Shown here piece after piece: positions 12,859-25,259 of a DNA stretch of 64,000 nucleotides. The stretch comes from Przewalskia tangutica (Eukaryota; Streptophyta; Magnoliopsida; Solanales; Solanaceae): the NCBI GenBank assembly GCA_029844215.1, contig CM056733.1, positions 7,995,501-8,059,500 of the forward strand, read 5' to 3'. The notes under the pieces are model-generated. The model was not told where the DNA came from. It did not search any database and worked only from the letters and a program-made list of their open reading frames with translations. How positions within the stretch are numbered: the first letter of the stretch is position 1; the number at the start of each line of letters is the position of its first letter. The position numbers and the translations under genes were made by a program.

Positions 12859-14100
12859 TGTCACTCTCATTGTTAGTAAGGCACAGTAAAAAGGTATTTT
12901 AATTGTCTTCCATGACTCCAGCTTACTTTTAGACTTGATATCATTATTACGGATTTTCGACTTTACATACTTGGTACATATTGTGTCGACCCCTTCCTCG
13001 CCGCTGCGTTAAATCTGCGGTAAGGGTAAGCAGATTGAGGATCCTCGTTCTTAGGATCACTATTCCGGTGTCAGAAGCTCCATTCCTCCGGACGCTTGTT
13101 GTTTTGGTACGGATTTTCCCTGATGCTATAGGTATTTTATACATTCAGGGGGTATGGCGGGGCCCTGTCCCGCCACAGTTGTTATCTTTAAGTGCGTGGT
13201 CACATATGTATTTTGGGCTATAAGAACCAGTTGTATTATAAATACTTTGTTTAAGTATGTTTATGGAAGGCAGCCTTATCGGCTGGCCAGATATGTTTTA
13301 CCCTTTTTATGAAGTTATGTGTTGTGCTATGTTCCGCTGCTATTCTCTGACATATACCTGACAGGGTACCCCAGTAGGGTACTAGTCGCGGCCCCGGGGT
13401 CGGGTCGTGACAGAGGGAGTATTTTGAGACTTAGTTAGATTGCTCAAGTTTTTGGATGAAGAAAGTCTTCAACTAGAGGGGTATTTATAGGTCAAGTGAA
13501 GGCCAACCAATGGCCAAGATCCATCCAAGTTTTAGGCAAGTGTAAGGCTAAGATTAAGCCAAGTACACCTTATCCATCTACCACCAAAATATCCTACCTA
13601 ACCCGGACTAAAGCCAAGGCCAAATCGTCCAAGAGGACGCCTCAAGTGCTCCAATTAGAGGGTGACAAGTGTCGCCCTCTCGTTGGTCCAAAATGTTTCG
13701 TCTCTCGGAAAAATCCGCAAAAATTATAAATGACATAGCCGGAATTTTCCCTACGAAAGCTGTGGAAACGTTTCGTCGAAAAACGACTCTAATCGGGTGT
13801 TGTGTACAAATTTCGAAACTAGCCAACTTTTAAGGCTCAAATTATAATACGTACGCGCTCATGTACATACTCTGGAAATACGGGGTATAACAATTTATGA
13901 GTGGCCTATGTTTATGCATTCATCTACATGAAAGATACAAAGGAATGTCCTAGAGAACCTCAAGAGTTGGTTGAACCCCATTTCTTTCCCATTCGACCAA
14001 ACTCCATTTCCCATTCAGCCAATCTCCATTTCCCATTATGGCTGAACTGGTTCTAGTTTTATGTTTATTGAGTTGGTTTCTAGAAGTGTCCAAATACTAG

Positions 14101-14108
14101 TATAAATA
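14101..14108 (+). promoter_or_regulatory. TATA box of element C left LTR
   Basis: TATAAATA in the context AGTATAAATAGGGCAT. The same box sits at 56034-56041 in the right LTR. It matches a plant TATA box and marks the LTR promoter for plus-strand transcription. The transcription start was not located. Confidence 0.6.
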
Positions 14109-15026
14109 GGGCATACAGTTGATGTAAAATGGTTTAGAAGATTTATGAAAGATATTTGAGTTTTACTCAATTGCTAAGTTACTCAACTTTTGTGTTGTTT
14201 ATCTTAGTTGGTCCTTTTGTGGGCTATCGATCCTTTTATGGTCTGAACCTCGATCCTTTTGTAGGTAAACCCCTTGGTTCAAGTCTAGTTAGAACTTTTG
14301 TGATCTAGCTAAACCCAAACTAAGATTCCCCTCAGTGCAAGTTGAAGTTGGTACTTTTGTGATCCAACCAAACCCAAGCCAAGGGCCTATCTGGTTACTA
14401 TCACAAGGTCATCAACCTCCCTCACTTGGTTTATTCTCGAGCTTATACTTATAAAACTTGGTCAAATCCTTTTTCCAATTGGCCTACCTCACTTGGTGTC
14501 GACCCGAGCTTGCCCATAGCAACCTCGCATCTCTATCTTTGTCTATTTCAACCGACCCTCACTTGGTTTGTACCCGAGATTGCACTTAGCAACCTCGTGT
14601 CCATTCCTTATGCAAAATAAACCCTATTCCTTTCACCATCATACACCATAACACTTACCAAACACCTACACCAAAAACTATTAACCGAAATCACCCATAC
14701 ATATCCGTCCAACCCCAACAACATCAAATAGTCTGCAAAATACCACTTACCGATAACCTCATTGTTCCAGCCAGTTTCCATTACCTTACCACCATCCAAC
14801 CATCAAACCCCAACCACCAAAATTACTCTCAACTTGTCTAGAACCACCCCCATAAAACTCCTTAGTCCACTTCAACCCTAAACTACCCGTCTAACCCACC
14901 AAACACCGCAGTACCCGGCAGAATATATCCCACCCGGTAGCCTACTTTCGACCCCACTTTCATATTAACCCATGTCCAACCATACTCTTACCAACTTAGC
15001 CTCATCCCATCCCATACCTTGATGCT

Positions 15027-16061
15027 ATGGCTCACTTAAATGACGATCTATGGAGGGCCGAAAATGAACTAGTTGCGGAACAAATGCAACTCTTGAAAGA
15101 GAGTTTGCGTATGGTGTAATTATCAATGATGCTGAATTGGTAGAAGAAGTTAATCAAAAAAAAACCAAGGCATGAAGTAGAATACGTCCTAGAGGACCCG
15201 AGGCATGAAAAAGAGGATGACCGAACCTTACGGTTTGATCTTCCAACCTTTGAAGGGAATATGGACCCAGAGGAGTTTCTTGAATGGATAAGGGTCATTG
15301 AGAGGATATTCGAGTTCAAGAAATATGGCGATCATAAATGTTTTAAGGTGGATACATTGAGGTTGAAGGAATTCGCTTCATTGTCGTATGAAAATCTAAA
15401 AGCAAGTCGAAGAAGAAATGGCAAACCTAATATTGACTCTTGGGAAAAACTAAAGAAACACTTGAAGAGGAAATTCTTGCCAAGAGAATATGAACAAGAC
15501 ATTTACCTTAGGCTCACCAAACTTCTTCAAGGAGTTCTTAAGGTTGAGGAATATGTGCAAGAATTCGAGAAGGTCACTATGCTTTGTGACTTGGAAGAAA
15601 AAGAGACATAAAGAATTGCACGGTTCATTGGAGGCTTGAATGTGGAAATTCAAGAAAATATTGAAGTGGCAACATACAACACATTTGAAGATGTTTGTCA
15701 CTTAGAAATCAAATTTGAACGACAACAAAATAAGGGTACCCCAAGACCTTATGCCAAACCCACTAGTGTCAAGGAGAAAGGTAGTACATCTTATTCTAAC
15801 CCTTTGTATAATCCAGTAAATGTAGGAAACGATAAAGGGAAAAAAATAGAGGTTGTGAAGGAGGTGGATAGAAGCCGAAAGAGGTATTTCAAGTGTCTAG
15901 GACTAGGACACTTTGCGAATGAATGTCCTAACCTGCGGGTCATGTCAATTGAAGAATACCAAGAGTATGTGAATTCATTTGCTATAGAGGAACCCGAAAT
16001 TGAGGAGGTCGAAGAGGAAGATGTTGCTCTTGCAGAGGAAGGTGTAAGTTTAGTACTCTAA
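15027..16061 (+). pseudogene. gag: Element C gag, copy 1 (degenerate Ty3/Gypsy Gag)
   Basis: This codes for a retrotransposon Gag capsid/nucleocapsid polyprotein, which packages element RNA in the cytoplasm. The frame after 15261 reads MDPEEFLEWIRVIERIFEFK and continues with the plant Retrotrans_gag pattern (SWEKLKKHLKRKFLP, EEYVQEFEKV, GGLNVEIQ). A nonsense codon, TAA at 15609, replaces the CAA kept at the same place in copy 2 (near 60596). A small insertion near 15150-15195 disturbs the N-terminal part. The zinc knuckle at about 15885-15927 has lost its first cysteine (YFKCLGLGHFANEC, where CX2CX4HX4C is expected). An acidic stretch rich in E, D and V follows. The Gag type suggests a chromovirus-like Ty3/Gypsy element, but the clade is not certain. 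It is non-functional. Confidence 0.85.
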
Positions 16062-16123
16062 CATGTGTTGAGTGCTAAACTTGAAAAATAATTATGAGTC
16101 ACAAAGAGAGAAAATATAATATA

Positions 16124-18532
16124 TGTCACGACCCGAACCCGGGCCCGTGACTAGTGCCTTACCCCGGGCACCCAAGTAGACATACATCAGAGTAATCAGC
16201 GGAATATAAAACAAGACATGAAATAATATGAAGTGTAAAACAGTCTTCTGAGAAAAGTTGCATTTCGGCATATATATATAAAAACTTAAATCCGAACAGT
16301 TACATCCTTTTTTACAAACTCTGCCCACAACAGTACTACAGACCTCTAAGAATGATATAACAACAATGGCGGGACAGGGCCCCGCCATACCCCTGAATGT
16401 AAGTACCTACAACGACAGGGGACTATACCCAAGATAAGCCTCCGGAGAAACGGAGCTTCCCAAACGCAATGACTGTGACCACATGGCGAGGATCAACAAT
16501 CGATGTACCTCTACTGCGGCATGAACGCGGCCCGAAGAGTCGATCTGGCAAGTACCAAGTATGTGGCCCGAAAATATTGTAAATGAAATCATAGTAGTCT
16601 ATATAAGCGGGAGACATATATGATAACCAAACTACGATTCACAATAAATAAGCGATGTCAAGTCGTGACTCACGCCTCAAAGTCATCACTCAAATATAAC
16701 TATGGGTCTCACGCCCACAACATCAATCATGCGTGGAATACCTTCCTCATCGCCGATCTATGATATAAAAGCACAAAGGAATACACATGAACACGGGTCC
16801 CACGTGTCATACTAAAACCGTGCGGGGTAAGTATGAAGGCATAGCCGACTACTAAAACCCAGTACCAACAAAGTCATAAAGCGTATCACGAGTGCTGTCT
16901 GAACCGCCACATGATCGAAGCCGCCACTCGCCCGCGATATCAAATGTCGCGTCTAGTCCTGGAACTTCCGCGACTCGCATAGGCCACTCACGTAGACCAG
17001 CGAGGTATTCCCGCGTCGAGGGTGCTACTCCCGGCGTCGTCCTGGACTCGCGATCCGCGTAGCCCACATAGACCGCATGACCATATAGGCCGCACACTAA
17101 CACGGAACTCGTAGCTCGCGCATAGGTCCCTGGACCCGCGTGGGTATTCTCGAATCATAGTCCCGGTGCTGAGCTATACCCGCGTCGGAGGCGGCAACCC
17201 CGTGATCATGTCAAGAGGTGAGTGGTACAATACTATCATAACGCTTATCGTTAAACAACATAAGCACAATCAGAAACCCCTTTACACAAACATTACAAGA
17301 TACTAACACACGTAGCATCCTAACATGTTTACTTATCAAAGCAACAAGAAAGTATTACAAGGCTATCACAAACCAACATAATCAAGTTATTCACACAAGG
17401 TACTTTCTACTTTATGTTAACAAGTTCGGGTTTTTATCCCCAAAGTACTTCATACATTAACTCTTTAAAAAAATCCGTTTCTTTCACAAAAGTCACACAA
17501 TACCCGTAGTATAAAAATAGAGTGACTATCTTTTTAAGTAAACCAAAACACTTTCCTTTGTAAAATCAAGTAACAACATTATTTTCCAAACGTTCAAGTT
17601 TTCCTAATTTCAAATGCTCAAGTTTCTCATTTTCGAAAGGTTTCGTAGTTCATAGTTTTAATCACTTAATGATATAATTCTCCTTTAAAACAATTTGAGA
17701 AACATATGCCTTATGTGTGAGTAGGTTATTCTTGTTTATAACAATCTTATTAAAGCAGCCATGATCTAGGAAATGTAATATCATTTTGTCTCATCTTAGC
17801 TTCTATGCAGATGGAGGTTTCTACTGGTCTTCATAATACTTTATTAGTCAATACATTTCCCTTTATTAGCGCTGTTGTGGTTTGTTCGATACTTATTCTC
17901 ATTTCCGAAATCAGTAAAACATTATTCCTTTACAAACCAAGTACTCATTACTCATGAATGAGGTTTCACACTTTTTAACAAAATTCATATTAATTCAACT
18001 AAGTCAAGTCTCTTATCTTTTAAGATCAAGTCTCTTAACTTCTAAAATCAATAAACCATCTTTTTTATCTCTCTTAAGTCGTTATACCTAACTTCCGATA
18101 AAGCTAGTATAACTCTTAAGCTTTTAAAACCAAGTATTACTCTTCTTTCAAAAAGGTTTCTTAATTCTTTTGAAATACTTCAAGATTCTTATTATTTAAA
18201 CTCAAGTCAAAAGACATCGGAGTAAAACCACGTTCAGTTAACACACGTACGTCTACCGTACTATATATTCTTTTAAAATATCATGCTCAAGAGGATAGGA
18301 AGACAAGTGTCGCCCTCTCGTTGGTCCAAAATATTTCATCTCTCGGAAAAATCCGCAAAAATAATAAATGTCGCAACCGTAATTTTCACTTCGCAAAGTT
18401 TGGAAAACGTTTCGTCGAAAAACAATTCTTTTCGGGGGTTGTGAACAAAATTTTCGCCCCTTGCCTAATTTAAGGCTCAAACTTTTGTACGTACGTCCTC
18501 ACGTACATACTCTGGAAATACGGGGTATAACA
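16124..18532 (-). repeat. Element B 3' LTR with 1.05-kb deletion
   Basis: It matches 39575-43013 but lacks the segment equivalent to 41735-42783. The break is at 18301 (GATAGGAAG directly joined to ACAAGTGTCGCCC). The lost part includes the TATA box. A GC-rich block of degenerate CGCATGAGGTATTCC-type repeats lies at about 16960-17200. Confidence 0.95.
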
Positions 18533-19034
18533 TTCTCCCCTCCTTAGAAACATTCGTCCCGAATGTTCCTTCTAAGTCTCAAAACATACTTGCGCCAGTA
18601 TAGTCTTCACTACTATACTTACGAAAACAAATATGCCACACCTGGCCACAAAATAACACACGCGCAAATACTTAATCCAAGTCCACGAGGAATCACCTCC
18701 AACACTACAAAAGCTCCCACCCAAGGGCTAAAAGATACTCCCTTCGCACCTTCTCTTTACAAACGAAATGATCACTTCTATTCTCTTACTCGTCGTACCC
18801 TTCTCGTACACTCGAACTCTTTCTCATAACTTACCACATTTTTGCTACTGCTTCAGTTTTCCAAAATCTCGGGGTTACTACCTCCAACTCGGTCATCATT
18901 AACTGGGAACACTCTGGATGGATCTCCGATACTTTTCCGAACATAACAACATGAAAGACCGGATGTACTGCCTCCTACGTCGGACGACAATACTAACCTA
19001 TAGACAACTTGGCCTATTTTCCAAATGATCTGAA
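18533..19034 (-). pseudogene. Element B 3' end: polypurine tract and integrase C-terminal remnant
   Basis: After the polypurine tract (18533-18548) comes an untranslated region. Near 18900-19034 the minus strand matches the integrase tail of D (the HVSMLRKCIGDPSRVHPI region). The match is cut by the insertion of E at 19035 and resumes at 37405. There are many frame breaks and it is not functional. Confidence 0.75.
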
Positions 19035-19656
19035 TGTCACGACCCGAACCCGGGCCCGTGACTGGTGCCTTACCCCGGGCACCCTAGTGATACAACATCA
19101 GAGAAAAACCAGCGGAAATAAAAACTTAAACATTTAAATAGACATGGATCAAGATAAAGAAAATAGGCCAACCAAAATGGTTGTCTTTCAACATATATAT
19201 ATAGACATTTGAACAGTTACAATCCTTACAACCCTGCCCACAACAATGCTGGCACTCTAAGATTTATACAACAACTATGACGGACAGGCCCCGCCATACC
19301 ACGAATGCACAAGAACCTGCACTCGTGGTAACATACCAAAGATAAGCCTCCAAGGAACGGAGCTTCCCAATACGCTGAAATGAGATCCTAAACGCGGATC
19401 GGTAGATGTACTTCTACTGCGGCGTGAACGCAGCGGCAAGAGGTCGATAACAGTACAGTATGTGAAATCGTAAATATCAGAAATGAAATCATAGCGATCT
19501 ATATAAAGCGGAGACATGTATGATAACCAAACTACGATACAACATATAAGCGAATATATCAAGTCAGGGACTCACGCCCTCCAAATCATCACTCGTGTCC
19601 GTGGAATTCCTTCCTCACCGCCGGCAGTCTATGATGTGATAGCAACAAGACAGCAA

Positions 19657-19920
19657 TCCAAATGGGAGCATACCCGTGCGCTACGCATCGTGTCAGTATG
19701 TCCAAAGGGAAACACTAAGACAACATTCCAAATGGAAGCATATCCGTGCGCTACGCATCGTGTCAGTATGTCCAAAGGGAAACAATAAGACAACATTCCA
19801 AATGGAAGCATACCCGTGCGCTACGCATCGTGTCAGTATGTCCAAAAAGGAAACAACAAGGCGATCAAAATGGAAGCATACGTGCGCTACGCATCGCGTG
19901 TCGAGATGTCCAAAGCGTTT
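19657..19920. repeat. 70-bp tandem repeat in E 3' LTR
   Basis: Units start TCCAAATGG at 19657, 19727 and 19797, with a fourth degraded unit. Each carries GTGCGCTACGCATCGTGTCAG and AGTATGTCCAAA. The homologous array in the 5' LTR is at 25260-25540. Confidence 0.95.
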
Positions 19921-20065
19921 AGCAAAAGTAGCACTATCAAGCGAACGCACTGTGGAATTTCTCCGTCACCGCAGACGCCCAAGTAAGTTCTCCACAAGTC
20001 AACCGACCCTCCATCGAGAGACGCGGTAGTATAGAAACACAATTTTTGCACAACAAAGGCTATCA

Positions 20066-20140
20066 CAACAAGCATAGGCAAGTTTCACAACAACAAGCAT
20101 AGGCAAGTTTCACAACAACAAGCATAGGCAAGTTTCACAC
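20066..20140. repeat. 25-bp tandem repeat, three units, E 3' LTR
   Basis: The unit AACAAGCATAGGCAAGTTTC (with ACAAC padding) is repeated three times head to tail. The partner LTR has four units (25677-25775), a copy-number difference that arose after insertion. Confidence 0.9.
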
Positions 20141-21020
20141 AACTCAAAGTACTTTCATTTTATGCCAAAGTCCGGGTTTTAACCCTAAAGTACTACGTAC
20201 GTTAAATTCCTTTTAAGAGATCCATTCCTTTTATGAAAATCACCCGATAAAAATAGAGTGACTTACATCTTTTAAGTAAACCAAAACAACTTCTCTTTTT
20301 AAAGCCAAGTTCCCACATTAAAACCAATGATAAAAACCCTTCTTTTGTTTTCATAAAGTCGTTATAACCAACTTCCCATAAAGCTGTTATAACACTTTAA
20401 GTTTTAAACCATTTCAAGACAACACAATGCCTTTCTTTTCCCTAAAGTTCCAGTTTGCCTAATTTCAATTACTCAAGTCTCTTTTTAGAAAAGTTTCATA
20501 GTTCAATGTCTTAATCTCTTTTTAAAACAATTGAGTAACATATGCCATAGGCGAGTAGGTTATTCTTGTTCATAAATCTTATTAAGCAGCCATGATCTAG
20601 GAAATGTAATGTCATTTTGTCTCATCTTAGCTTCTATGCAGATGGAGGTTTCTACTGGTTTTAATAATACTTCATTATTCAATACATTTATTAACGCTGC
20701 AGTGGTTTGTCGATACACATTCTGATTTTCGAAATCAGTAAAACATTATTCCTTTTAAAAACCACGTACTCATTACTCACGAATGAGGTTTCACATTGTT
20801 AACAAACTTCATATCAAAACAATTAAGTCAAGTCTCTTATCTTTTCAGATTAAGTCTCTTAACTTCTAAAAATCAGTAAACCATTCTTTTTATCTCTCTT
20901 AAGACGTTATACCTAACCTCCCATAAAGCTAGTATAACTCTTTATGTTTTCAACACCAAGTATTACTCTTCTTTCAAAAAGGTTCCTTAATTCTTTTGAA
21001 ATACTTTAAGACTCTTTATT

Positions 21021-21268
21021 ATTCAGGCTTAAGTCAAAAGACATTGCCGTAACGCTACATTCAGTTAATACACGTACGTCTACCGTACTATATCAATATT
21101 CCTTTTAAAAATATTTCAAGGTTCTTATTATTCAGGCTTAAGTCAAAAAGACATTGCCGTACAACTATATTCAGTTAGCACACGTACATCTACCATATAA
21201 TATATACATATTATTCAGGCTTAAGTCAAAAGACATTGCCACACGTACGTCTACCGTACTATATATAT
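21021..21268. repeat. Degenerate 85-110-bp repeats in E 3' LTR
   Basis: The string ATTCAGGCTTAAGTCAAAA is followed by GACATTGCC and then ACACGTACGTCTACCGTAC. It occurs three times at about 21026, 21132 and 21214. The partner region is 26641-26890. Single copies of the same module occur in the LTRs of A, B, F and H. Confidence 0.8.
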
Positions 21269-22097
21269 ATATACTAAAACACTTCATGCTCAAGAGTATA
21301 GGAAGAATCACATACCTCGCGACGATTATCGACTATAAGCAAAACGCTCCACGGCTATAACCCGGCTAGCCTTGACCACCTTCTAAGTAGCACATGCTAC
21401 TTGCAAAACATTCAACCAATAAAGGTTATCACCATCAGAATACACCCTATGTAAGTACAGTTTAACTTCTACTTATATTCTTCTGAAGTGATTTCAGTTC
21501 AATCCTTTTCTGTAATATCCTTCTATTACAGTTCAAGTCTCTTCTATGAATCTTATATTCATTTATATACTACTACAGTATGAAATTTCCAATTACAATA
21601 GAAGGACAGTAGTATTTACCTCGATGAGCCCAAAATTATCCAAGTATAAAGTCGCTCCTGAGCAACGTTAAGCTCCTACTCCGAGTGCTCCAATCCGCTC
21701 CAATCAACCCTTAGAAGTTCTACGCAACTTCTACTTAACACTTCAACCGACTATGAAGGTTTTCCTTAGGGTTTCGTTTAGTGGCTAAAGAAAGTATATA
21801 GTATTTTCTGGGCTTTTGTATAAGTGTAACCTTGGGAATACTACAAGGTATTTGGGCCAAGGTATTTGGGCATTATAACAATACTAGGAGAGTATTTCTA
21901 TACCACAAAAAGGGTATTATACGAAACAACTAGCAGTGGGGTATTCTCACGAGGGCCTCCAAGAGGGGGAGGGGTGTTTCGGCTAGGCTACCACAAAGGG
22001 GGAGGGGTGTGGCGGATGAGAGCACAAGAGGGAGAGGGAGGGTTTTTGCCTTAGAAGTTTTCAAGTGAGGATGAAGAAAGTCTTCAACTTATGGGAG

Positions 22098-22105
22098 TAT
22101 TTATA
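22098..22105 (-). promoter_or_regulatory. TATA box of E 3' LTR
   Basis: Minus-strand TATAAATA before a CTCCC string, at the conserved position shared with A, B, F and H. The 5' LTR copy at 27734-27741 would drive the element RNA. Confidence 0.6.
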
Positions 22106-22798
22106 GGCTAACCAAAGGCCAACCAATGACCAAGATGAAGACAAGTGTGGTGCAAGTGTAGGGCTAGATTTTAACCATGTGGACCTTATCCATCTACCAC
22201 ACAACTTGCACAAAATATCCTACCAACTAAAGTGCTCTCTTTTTCGTCCCTTAGCCGCCCCACTTCTTCCAATGTGAGGGTGACACATATCACCCTCCCG
22301 TTGGTCCAAAATATTTCGCCTCTCGGAAAAGTCCGCAAAAATTAAAAATGACATAGCCGGAATTTTCCCTTCGCAAGTCTAGTAAAACGTTTCGTCGAAA
22401 AATGATTCTTTTCGGCACTTGTGCCCAAATTTCGAACCTAGCCTAAACTTTTAAGGCTCAAATTATATACGTACGCCCTCACGTACATACTCTGGAAATA
22501 TGGGATATAACATTCTCCCCTCCTTAGAAACATTCGTCCCGAATGTTCCTTCTCAAGACGGATAACGATGAAGATCTTCTAACAAGTTGCCAACGCCACA
22601 CCTGGCCACGAAATAACACACGTTCTCTTCCTCCCTTACTCGTTGTGCCCTTCTCGAACACTTGAACTCTTCTAGCATATGTACCACACTTCAGTCATCG
22701 CTTTAGTCCCCAAAACTTTGGAGTCACCTCCTCCAAACTTGGTCATCTACAAGCCTCAACCTCCCTTAAGGCCATCCCTCGGCCTTCACGAACCGATT

Positions 22799-23288
22799 CT
22801 GGTCGAACGCATCCACGAACTCATACGATGGTCATCTAAACTTGGGCCTAACACCCTCGTGACCCTACCACCGCGGACCACCCAGCTGACCCAACTCGAA
22901 CAGCCGCGGGTTGGCCCTCAACATGGTCCCAACCCGACCCACTTAACGCATCACGCTCTTGTTCCCCGATCCTGAACAATCTTACCTCTACAGGTCATGA
23001 AAGCTACCACTTCCATTTCACACTACCCAGGGACTTATCACACAATTACACCACGTATACCTATACGTTCTGACAAAGATCACTCGCAAAAACTTGTACT
23101 CAAGACGGCCTTACATCTAAGGTCTCAACTGTAAAATTCTAAGGTTCATCATTTTTCACCCTGTGCTTACCCTTTCTCACTAACCAGGTTTCTAAATCAC
23201 ATCTTAGCACAAAGCTATCCGAACATAACACTAAACACATCATCATAACATCAAAACATACCAAACTCTAGAGGGTTAAGGATATACC
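22799..23288 (-). other. Shared non-coding block in place of pol (element E)
   Basis: Homologous to 6030-6506 in A, 32740-33248 in F and 38001-38528 in B. Shared landmarks are the GGTCGAACGCATCCACGAAC start, AAACTTGGGCCTAAC, GGACTTATCACACA, AAGGTCTC and the terminal GAGGGTTAAGGATATACC. No coding frame was seen. Confidence 0.75.
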
Positions 23289-23289
23289 T

Positions 23290-24451
23290 GAAAATAGGCG
23301 GTTCAAAGGACCGCTAAAACTGGGAACTTCCACCGCGACCTCTACCGTGGCTCCGCAGTGTATGAACATCCTGCTCAAGCATGGTAGAAGAACCCGCAAT
23401 CGATCCGTAGTCAGTGCTATCCTACCAGAGCTACCCCAGTCGGACGCTTTCCAAATGGCCTCGCTGCCGCATGTAAAACAAACTCCCGGACTAGCACGAC
23501 ACTCCCATCGCGAGTCTACCACAATGGCCACAACGAGGTAGTGGTGGCTTCACCGCTAACACCCCGCCTCCCGAAAATCTGAACCCTGAGCCACGACCGC
23601 TCCTGAATATCCGAAGGCGTGGAGGACCACTCAGATCGCGGAGGCGCATAACTAGTCTCACTGAGGCGGTCCGCCTCGAAAGTTACCAAAGGACCTGCTG
23701 CTCGCCTCTTCACGACCTTGGTCATTACGTCGATTTCTGCTCTCACCTCCAGTGCATAAGCTGCATACGGCAATGTCCATGCCCTGAAGAGCTACACCAA
23801 CAACTCTCGCTAGGTAATCATCGAGCCTCGTAACATATCGGTGCACTCGATCCTCCATACTAGCTACTAATGTGGGACGCAGGCCAATGAGTCGAACTCA
23901 CATTGTACTCCCGAACCAGACGCGGATTCGCCGCAACACCAAAAATATGTCGGCCCGAGCCCTCCTCATCTGTGGAGGCAAGAAGTGTGCAAGAAATGCC
24001 TTTGAGAACTCGTCCCAAATAGCTGGAAGTGCATGCTCTCCCCGGGACAGCTCCCACGAATCAAACCAGTCGACTGCGGTATCACGCAGCTGCTGCGAAC
24101 CTAGGACCACCGACTCGGTCTCCGATGCCTTGATCACTCACGATCCAGAATCGCTTCGGATGAACTCCTGCGGATCATCCTCGTGCCTCACCCATAAAAC
24201 TCGCGGGTTACATCTCGTAAAATCCGTAGCCTCCAACTATCTCGATCTGGGTGAACCATCGGTGCTCGAACTGCCGGCCCACTTATCCTCAAGTTCGCCA
24301 CAACCACGCCATTAATCGGGCCTCCTTGTAACTTCATCTCTCCGCTCTGCATCGCGGATGGAGGCTCAGTCTTGTGGTCTCAGAGGCGCCGCCGCTACTC
24401 GCAGCTCCTCTCGCTTGCCCTTCGGCCGGGTTGCCTTTTACGCGGAGGCAT
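23290..24451 (-). pseudogene. gag: Element E gag remnant
   Basis: This is a Ty3/Gypsy Gag of the same type as D, with a start codon near 24451. The best piece, at 23898-24137, keeps the capsid pattern (SETESVVLGSQQLRDTAVDWF, then SWELSRGEHALPAIWDEF). Shifted pieces follow: MEDRVHRYVTRLDDYLA (23658-23858) and a C-terminal part. A damaged zinc knuckle (CFTCG..., with the His and last Cys not in register) lies within 23268-23531. It keeps the tryptophan codon that is a stop in D. It is not continuous as read, but it is the most complete Gag among the four non-autonomous elements. Confidence 0.8.
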
Positions 24452-24631
24452 AATCGTAAAAACGGCACGCGTCGGAGGGTCCAACTTATAACACGCTCTA
24501 AGGCACGATCTCGGAATGAGAAGAAGGAAACCAACCCTAAATGTCCTATAGCCTCGATTATAGATGTGGTGCACAACACATCGATAATCAAGACTTACTA
24601 GACACGGTCAGACACTTTCCGAGGACTAATC

Positions 24632-24642
24632 GCTCGATACCA
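24632..24642 (-). other. Primer-binding site of element E
   Basis: The plus strand reads GCTCGATACCA, one base shorter than GCTCTGATACCA. The missing T lies in the CTG triplet. It lies just before the 5' LTR, as expected for initiator tRNA-Met priming. Confidence 0.75.
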
Positions 24643-25259
24643 CTTTTGTCACGACCAACCGGCCCGTGGATCGTGCCTTACCGGGCACCCTAGTGATACA
24701 AGATCGTAGAAAACCAGGAAATAAAAACTTAAACATTTAAATAGACATGGATCAAGATAAAGAAAATAGGCCAACCAAAATGGTTGCCTTTCAACATATA
24801 TATATAGACATTTGAGCGTTACAATCCTTACAACCGCCCACAACAATGCTCTGCACTTAAGATTTATACAACAACTATGACGGACAGGCCCCGCCATACC
24901 ACGAATGCACAAGAACCTACTGGACTCGTGGTAACATACCAAAGATAAGCCTCCAAGGAACGGAGCTTCAATACGCTGAAATGAGATCCTAAACGCGGAT
25001 CGGCAAATAGATTTCTACTGCAGATGAACGCACTTCGGAGGTCAAGATAACAGTACAGTATGTGAAATCAGAAATACTGTAAATGAAATCATAGCAGTCT
25101 ATATAAAGCAGGAGACATGTATGATAACCAAACTATAGTACACAACATATAAACAGTCATATCAAGTCAGGGACTCACGCCCTCCAAATCATCACTCGTG
25201 CCCGTGGAATTCCTTCCTCACCGCCGGCAGTCTATGATGTGATAGCAACAAGACAACAA

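Larger units (their letters stand above)
10650..13412 (+). mobile_element. Solo LTR S, D family, plus strand
   Basis: A complete 2763-bp LTR (TGTTATACCCCGTAGTTC...GGGTCGTGACA) is flanked by the perfect duplication GAGGG (10645-10649 and 13413-13417). Removing it restores the A LTR exactly as in the partner copy near 5241. No internal region is present, so it arose by LTR-LTR recombination. Its first 150 bp match the LTRs of D read on the other strand. It contains a GC-rich module (10938-11095), a TC-rich leader near 11230-11290 and a four-unit 54-bp array. Confidence 0.95.
2575..13892 (-). mobile_element. Element A: non-autonomous LTR retrotransposon, minus strand
   Basis: The element has a 3' LTR (2575-5733), an internal region (5734-7911) and a 5' LTR (7912-13892, interrupted by solo LTR S). 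It is flanked by the perfect 5-bp duplication ATTTA (2570-2574 and 13893-13897). The internal region of only about 2.2 kb holds a polypurine tract, a non-coding block shared with B, E and F, a broken gag and a primer-binding site. Protease, RT, RNase H and integrase are absent. It therefore resembles a TR-GAG-type parasite of a coding Ty3/Gypsy element. It is inserted in the left LTR of C. Confidence 0.95.
7912..13892 (-). repeat. Element A 5' LTR, interrupted by solo LTR S
   Basis: The two LTR segments are 7912-10649 and 13413-13892 (about 3.2 kb without S and one target duplication). The sequence matches 2575-5733 throughout. A direct-repeat array is at 8574-8852 and a reversed TATA box at 13482-13489. 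It ends GGGGTATAACA, followed by the ATTTA target duplication. Confidence 0.95.
2072..14970 (+). mobile_element. Element C, left LTR, split by element A
   Basis: The LTR segments are 2072-2574 and 13898 to about 14970, with element A between them. The same sequence recurs at about 55348-56942. It starts TGATGAAAG and contains the shared string ACTTGAGCCATTAAGT. The join GGGATGATTTATGAGTG matches the uninterrupted copy at 55850, which shows exactly where A inserted. A TATAAATA box lies at 14101. Positions 14424-14605 hold three degenerate repeats about 66 bp apart built on CACTTGGT...CGAGCTTG. The end is approximate: relative to the right copy about 65 bp is missing just before gag, and this removes the primer-binding site. 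Confidence 0.8.
19035..22512 (-). repeat. Element E 3' LTR (3478 bp)
   Basis: It runs TGTCACGACCC...GGGATATAACA and pairs with 24647-28145. It contains a 70-bp array (19657-19920), a 25-bp array (20066-20140), a degenerate repeat region (21021-21268) and a reversed TATA box at 22098-22105. Confidence 0.95.

Noticed and set aside
10650..13412. S considered as a full element inserted in plus orientation
   Set aside because: It has a single LTR with duplications directly at both ends and no primer site, polypurine tract or internal region, so it is a solo LTR.
19516..20029. Plus- and minus-strand frames rich in CATHRVSMSK or DILTRCVAH repeats (also 25279-25691)
   Set aside because: They come from the 70-bp LTR tandem repeat and are open only because 70-bp units rotate frames. 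They differ between the two E LTRs.
19657..20140. Regular repeats considered as a CRISPR array (also 3231-3484, 12399-12614)
   Set aside because: The units are contiguous with no unique spacers, lie inside plant LTRs, and no cas genes exist here.
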